From contig CP091278.1 in the NCBI GenBank assembly GCA_021650895.1, positions 2,695,659-2,759,658 on the forward strand: 64,000 nucleotides of DNA, in the 5' to 3' direction. Below are positions 63,507-64,000 of this stretch, piece after piece. The position numbers were made by a program, and so were the translations under genes. Position 1 is the first letter of the stretch. Every line of letters begins with the position of its first letter. The notes beneath the pieces are model-generated. The model ran no database searches, was not told the DNA's origin, and saw nothing but the letters and a program-made list of their open reading frames with translations. The DNA is from Candidatus Jettenia sp. Lineage in GTDB: Bacteria; Planctomycetota; Brocadiia; Brocadiales; Brocadiaceae.

Positions 63507-64000
63507 CTAATTTGTAATGACTAATACACTCTCAATTTTTGAAATATTTACCATTGGCAATACTTTTACCGACCGGAAGAGTGCACCACCTTTTATTTCA
63601 TTTTGCATAACAGTGCCAATAGGCAAAGAGGGCGGATAAAGCCCACCTATGTCAGAAGAGACGATATTGTCTCCTTCTTTTAATTTCGCCCATCGTGGTA
63701 TATATTTTAATTGGCAAAAAGCGGTAGCATTTCCCTCCACAATTACTTGCTCCCGTGTTTGGAGAATTCTTCCCGGTATGCGGGAGGCTGGATCGGTAAT
63801 TAATTGAACTATACTGCTTCCACTCCCAACCGTAATGATCCTTCCAATCAGGGTATTATTTGATACCACAATATTATTGACTTTTACTCCCTGTTTTGAA
63901 CCCGCATTGATCGTTATGCTTTTTCTAAAGTTTGATGTATCATATCCGATAATATCCGCTGGTATCACGCTTGTTTTAATATTTTTATTCTCAATTTGGA
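63507..64000 (-). CDS. mreC: Rod shape-determining protein MreC, C-terminal part (continues beyond the window)
   Basis: The frame is open to the window edge, so the start is missing. The visible 160 residues are the extracytoplasmic beta-barrel domains of MreC: ADIIGYDTSNFRKSITINAGSKQGVKVNNIVVSNNTLIGRIITVG, SIVQLITDPASRIPGRI, and IVSSDIGGLYPPSLPIGTVMQ. MreC organises the elongasome by binding PBP2. Confidence 0.95.
   Translation of the reverse strand, partial: QIENKNIKTSVIPADIIGYDTSNFRKSITINAGSKQGVKVNNIVVSNNTLIGRIITVGSGSSIVQLITDPASRIPGRILQTREQVIVEGNATAFCQLKYIPRWAKLKEGDNIVSSDIGGLYPPSLPIGTVMQNEIKGGALFRSVKVLPMVNISKIESVLVITN

Noticed and set aside
1-64000. tRNA, rRNA or tmRNA genes and a replication origin
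   Set aside because: I scanned the gaps for cloverleaf-like or conserved rRNA segments and DnaA-box clusters and saw none; a dedicated tRNA search would be decisive.

Overview
The window is a contiguous AT-rich bacterial chromosome segment. Its gene content best fits an anammox planctomycete (Brocadiales, Brocadia/Jettenia/Kuenenia-like). This placement is inference from the gene set (K+-dependent membrane pyrophosphatase in an ABC/TPR operon, rod-shape genes, two unrelated arginine decarboxylases, a C-X-X-C-H haem motif in an unexpected enzyme, orphan type III CRISPR pieces, many palindromic intergenic repeats). No rRNA or tRNA gene was seen.

Region 1 to 9.3 kb: 3' end of uvrB, a DUF456 membrane protein, a SemiSWEET transporter domain fused to a Cache-HAMP-PAS-PAS sensor followed by a free SemiSWEET copy, a Tat-exported phosphoesterase, a Cys-rich mini-protein, a CBS protein, a YkgJ-type cluster protein, a beta-carbonic anhydrase and glutamine synthetase. 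Region 9.5 to 19.2 kb: MOSC-mogA pair, a secreted carboxypeptidase-regulatory-like protein, an ABC exporter / TPR / H+(Na+)-pyrophosphatase cluster (the pyrophosphatase carries a one-base frameshift), a zinc-ribbon protein, rsfS, rpsU and trpD.

Region 19.2 to 33.8 kb is accessory and decayed. It holds a PTS IIA-P-type ATPase fusion reduced to its two ends, a deoxyribosyltransferase-like (DRHyd) effector-type gene, a 1.15 kb repeat field, a PurD-like ATP-grasp enzyme, two different arginine decarboxylases and argJ, a CRISPR RAMP protein lacking its N-terminal half, wrecked MNT/HEPN genes, a likely cas1 C-terminal remnant, an intact IS630-family element and a PIN-domain toxin-antitoxin pair.

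Region 33.9 to 47.3 kb: comM, a B12-radical SAM protein, a polyprenyl-phosphate hexose-1-phosphate transferase, a K+/H+ antiporter operon with a two-component system, another repeat field, a class III aminotransferase, a protein made of two copies of a 70-residue module, and a TPR protein. Region 47.2 to 64 kb is a nearly continuous minus-strand housekeeping block: mreC, mreD, mrdA, rodA, radical SAM (TIGR03960), folK, lptF/G, comF, hpf, ptsN, an HPr-EI fusion, DUF2344, rng, rplU, rpmA, obgE, coaX.

The most notable items are the SemiSWEET-sensor fusion with no output domain, a haem c motif inside PBP2, the orphan CRISPR fragments, two conserved genes lacking a normal start codon, an rpmA-obgE intergenic three-way-junction fold, and paired palindromes resembling REPINs. 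All function calls come from motif recognition by eye; no database search was run.
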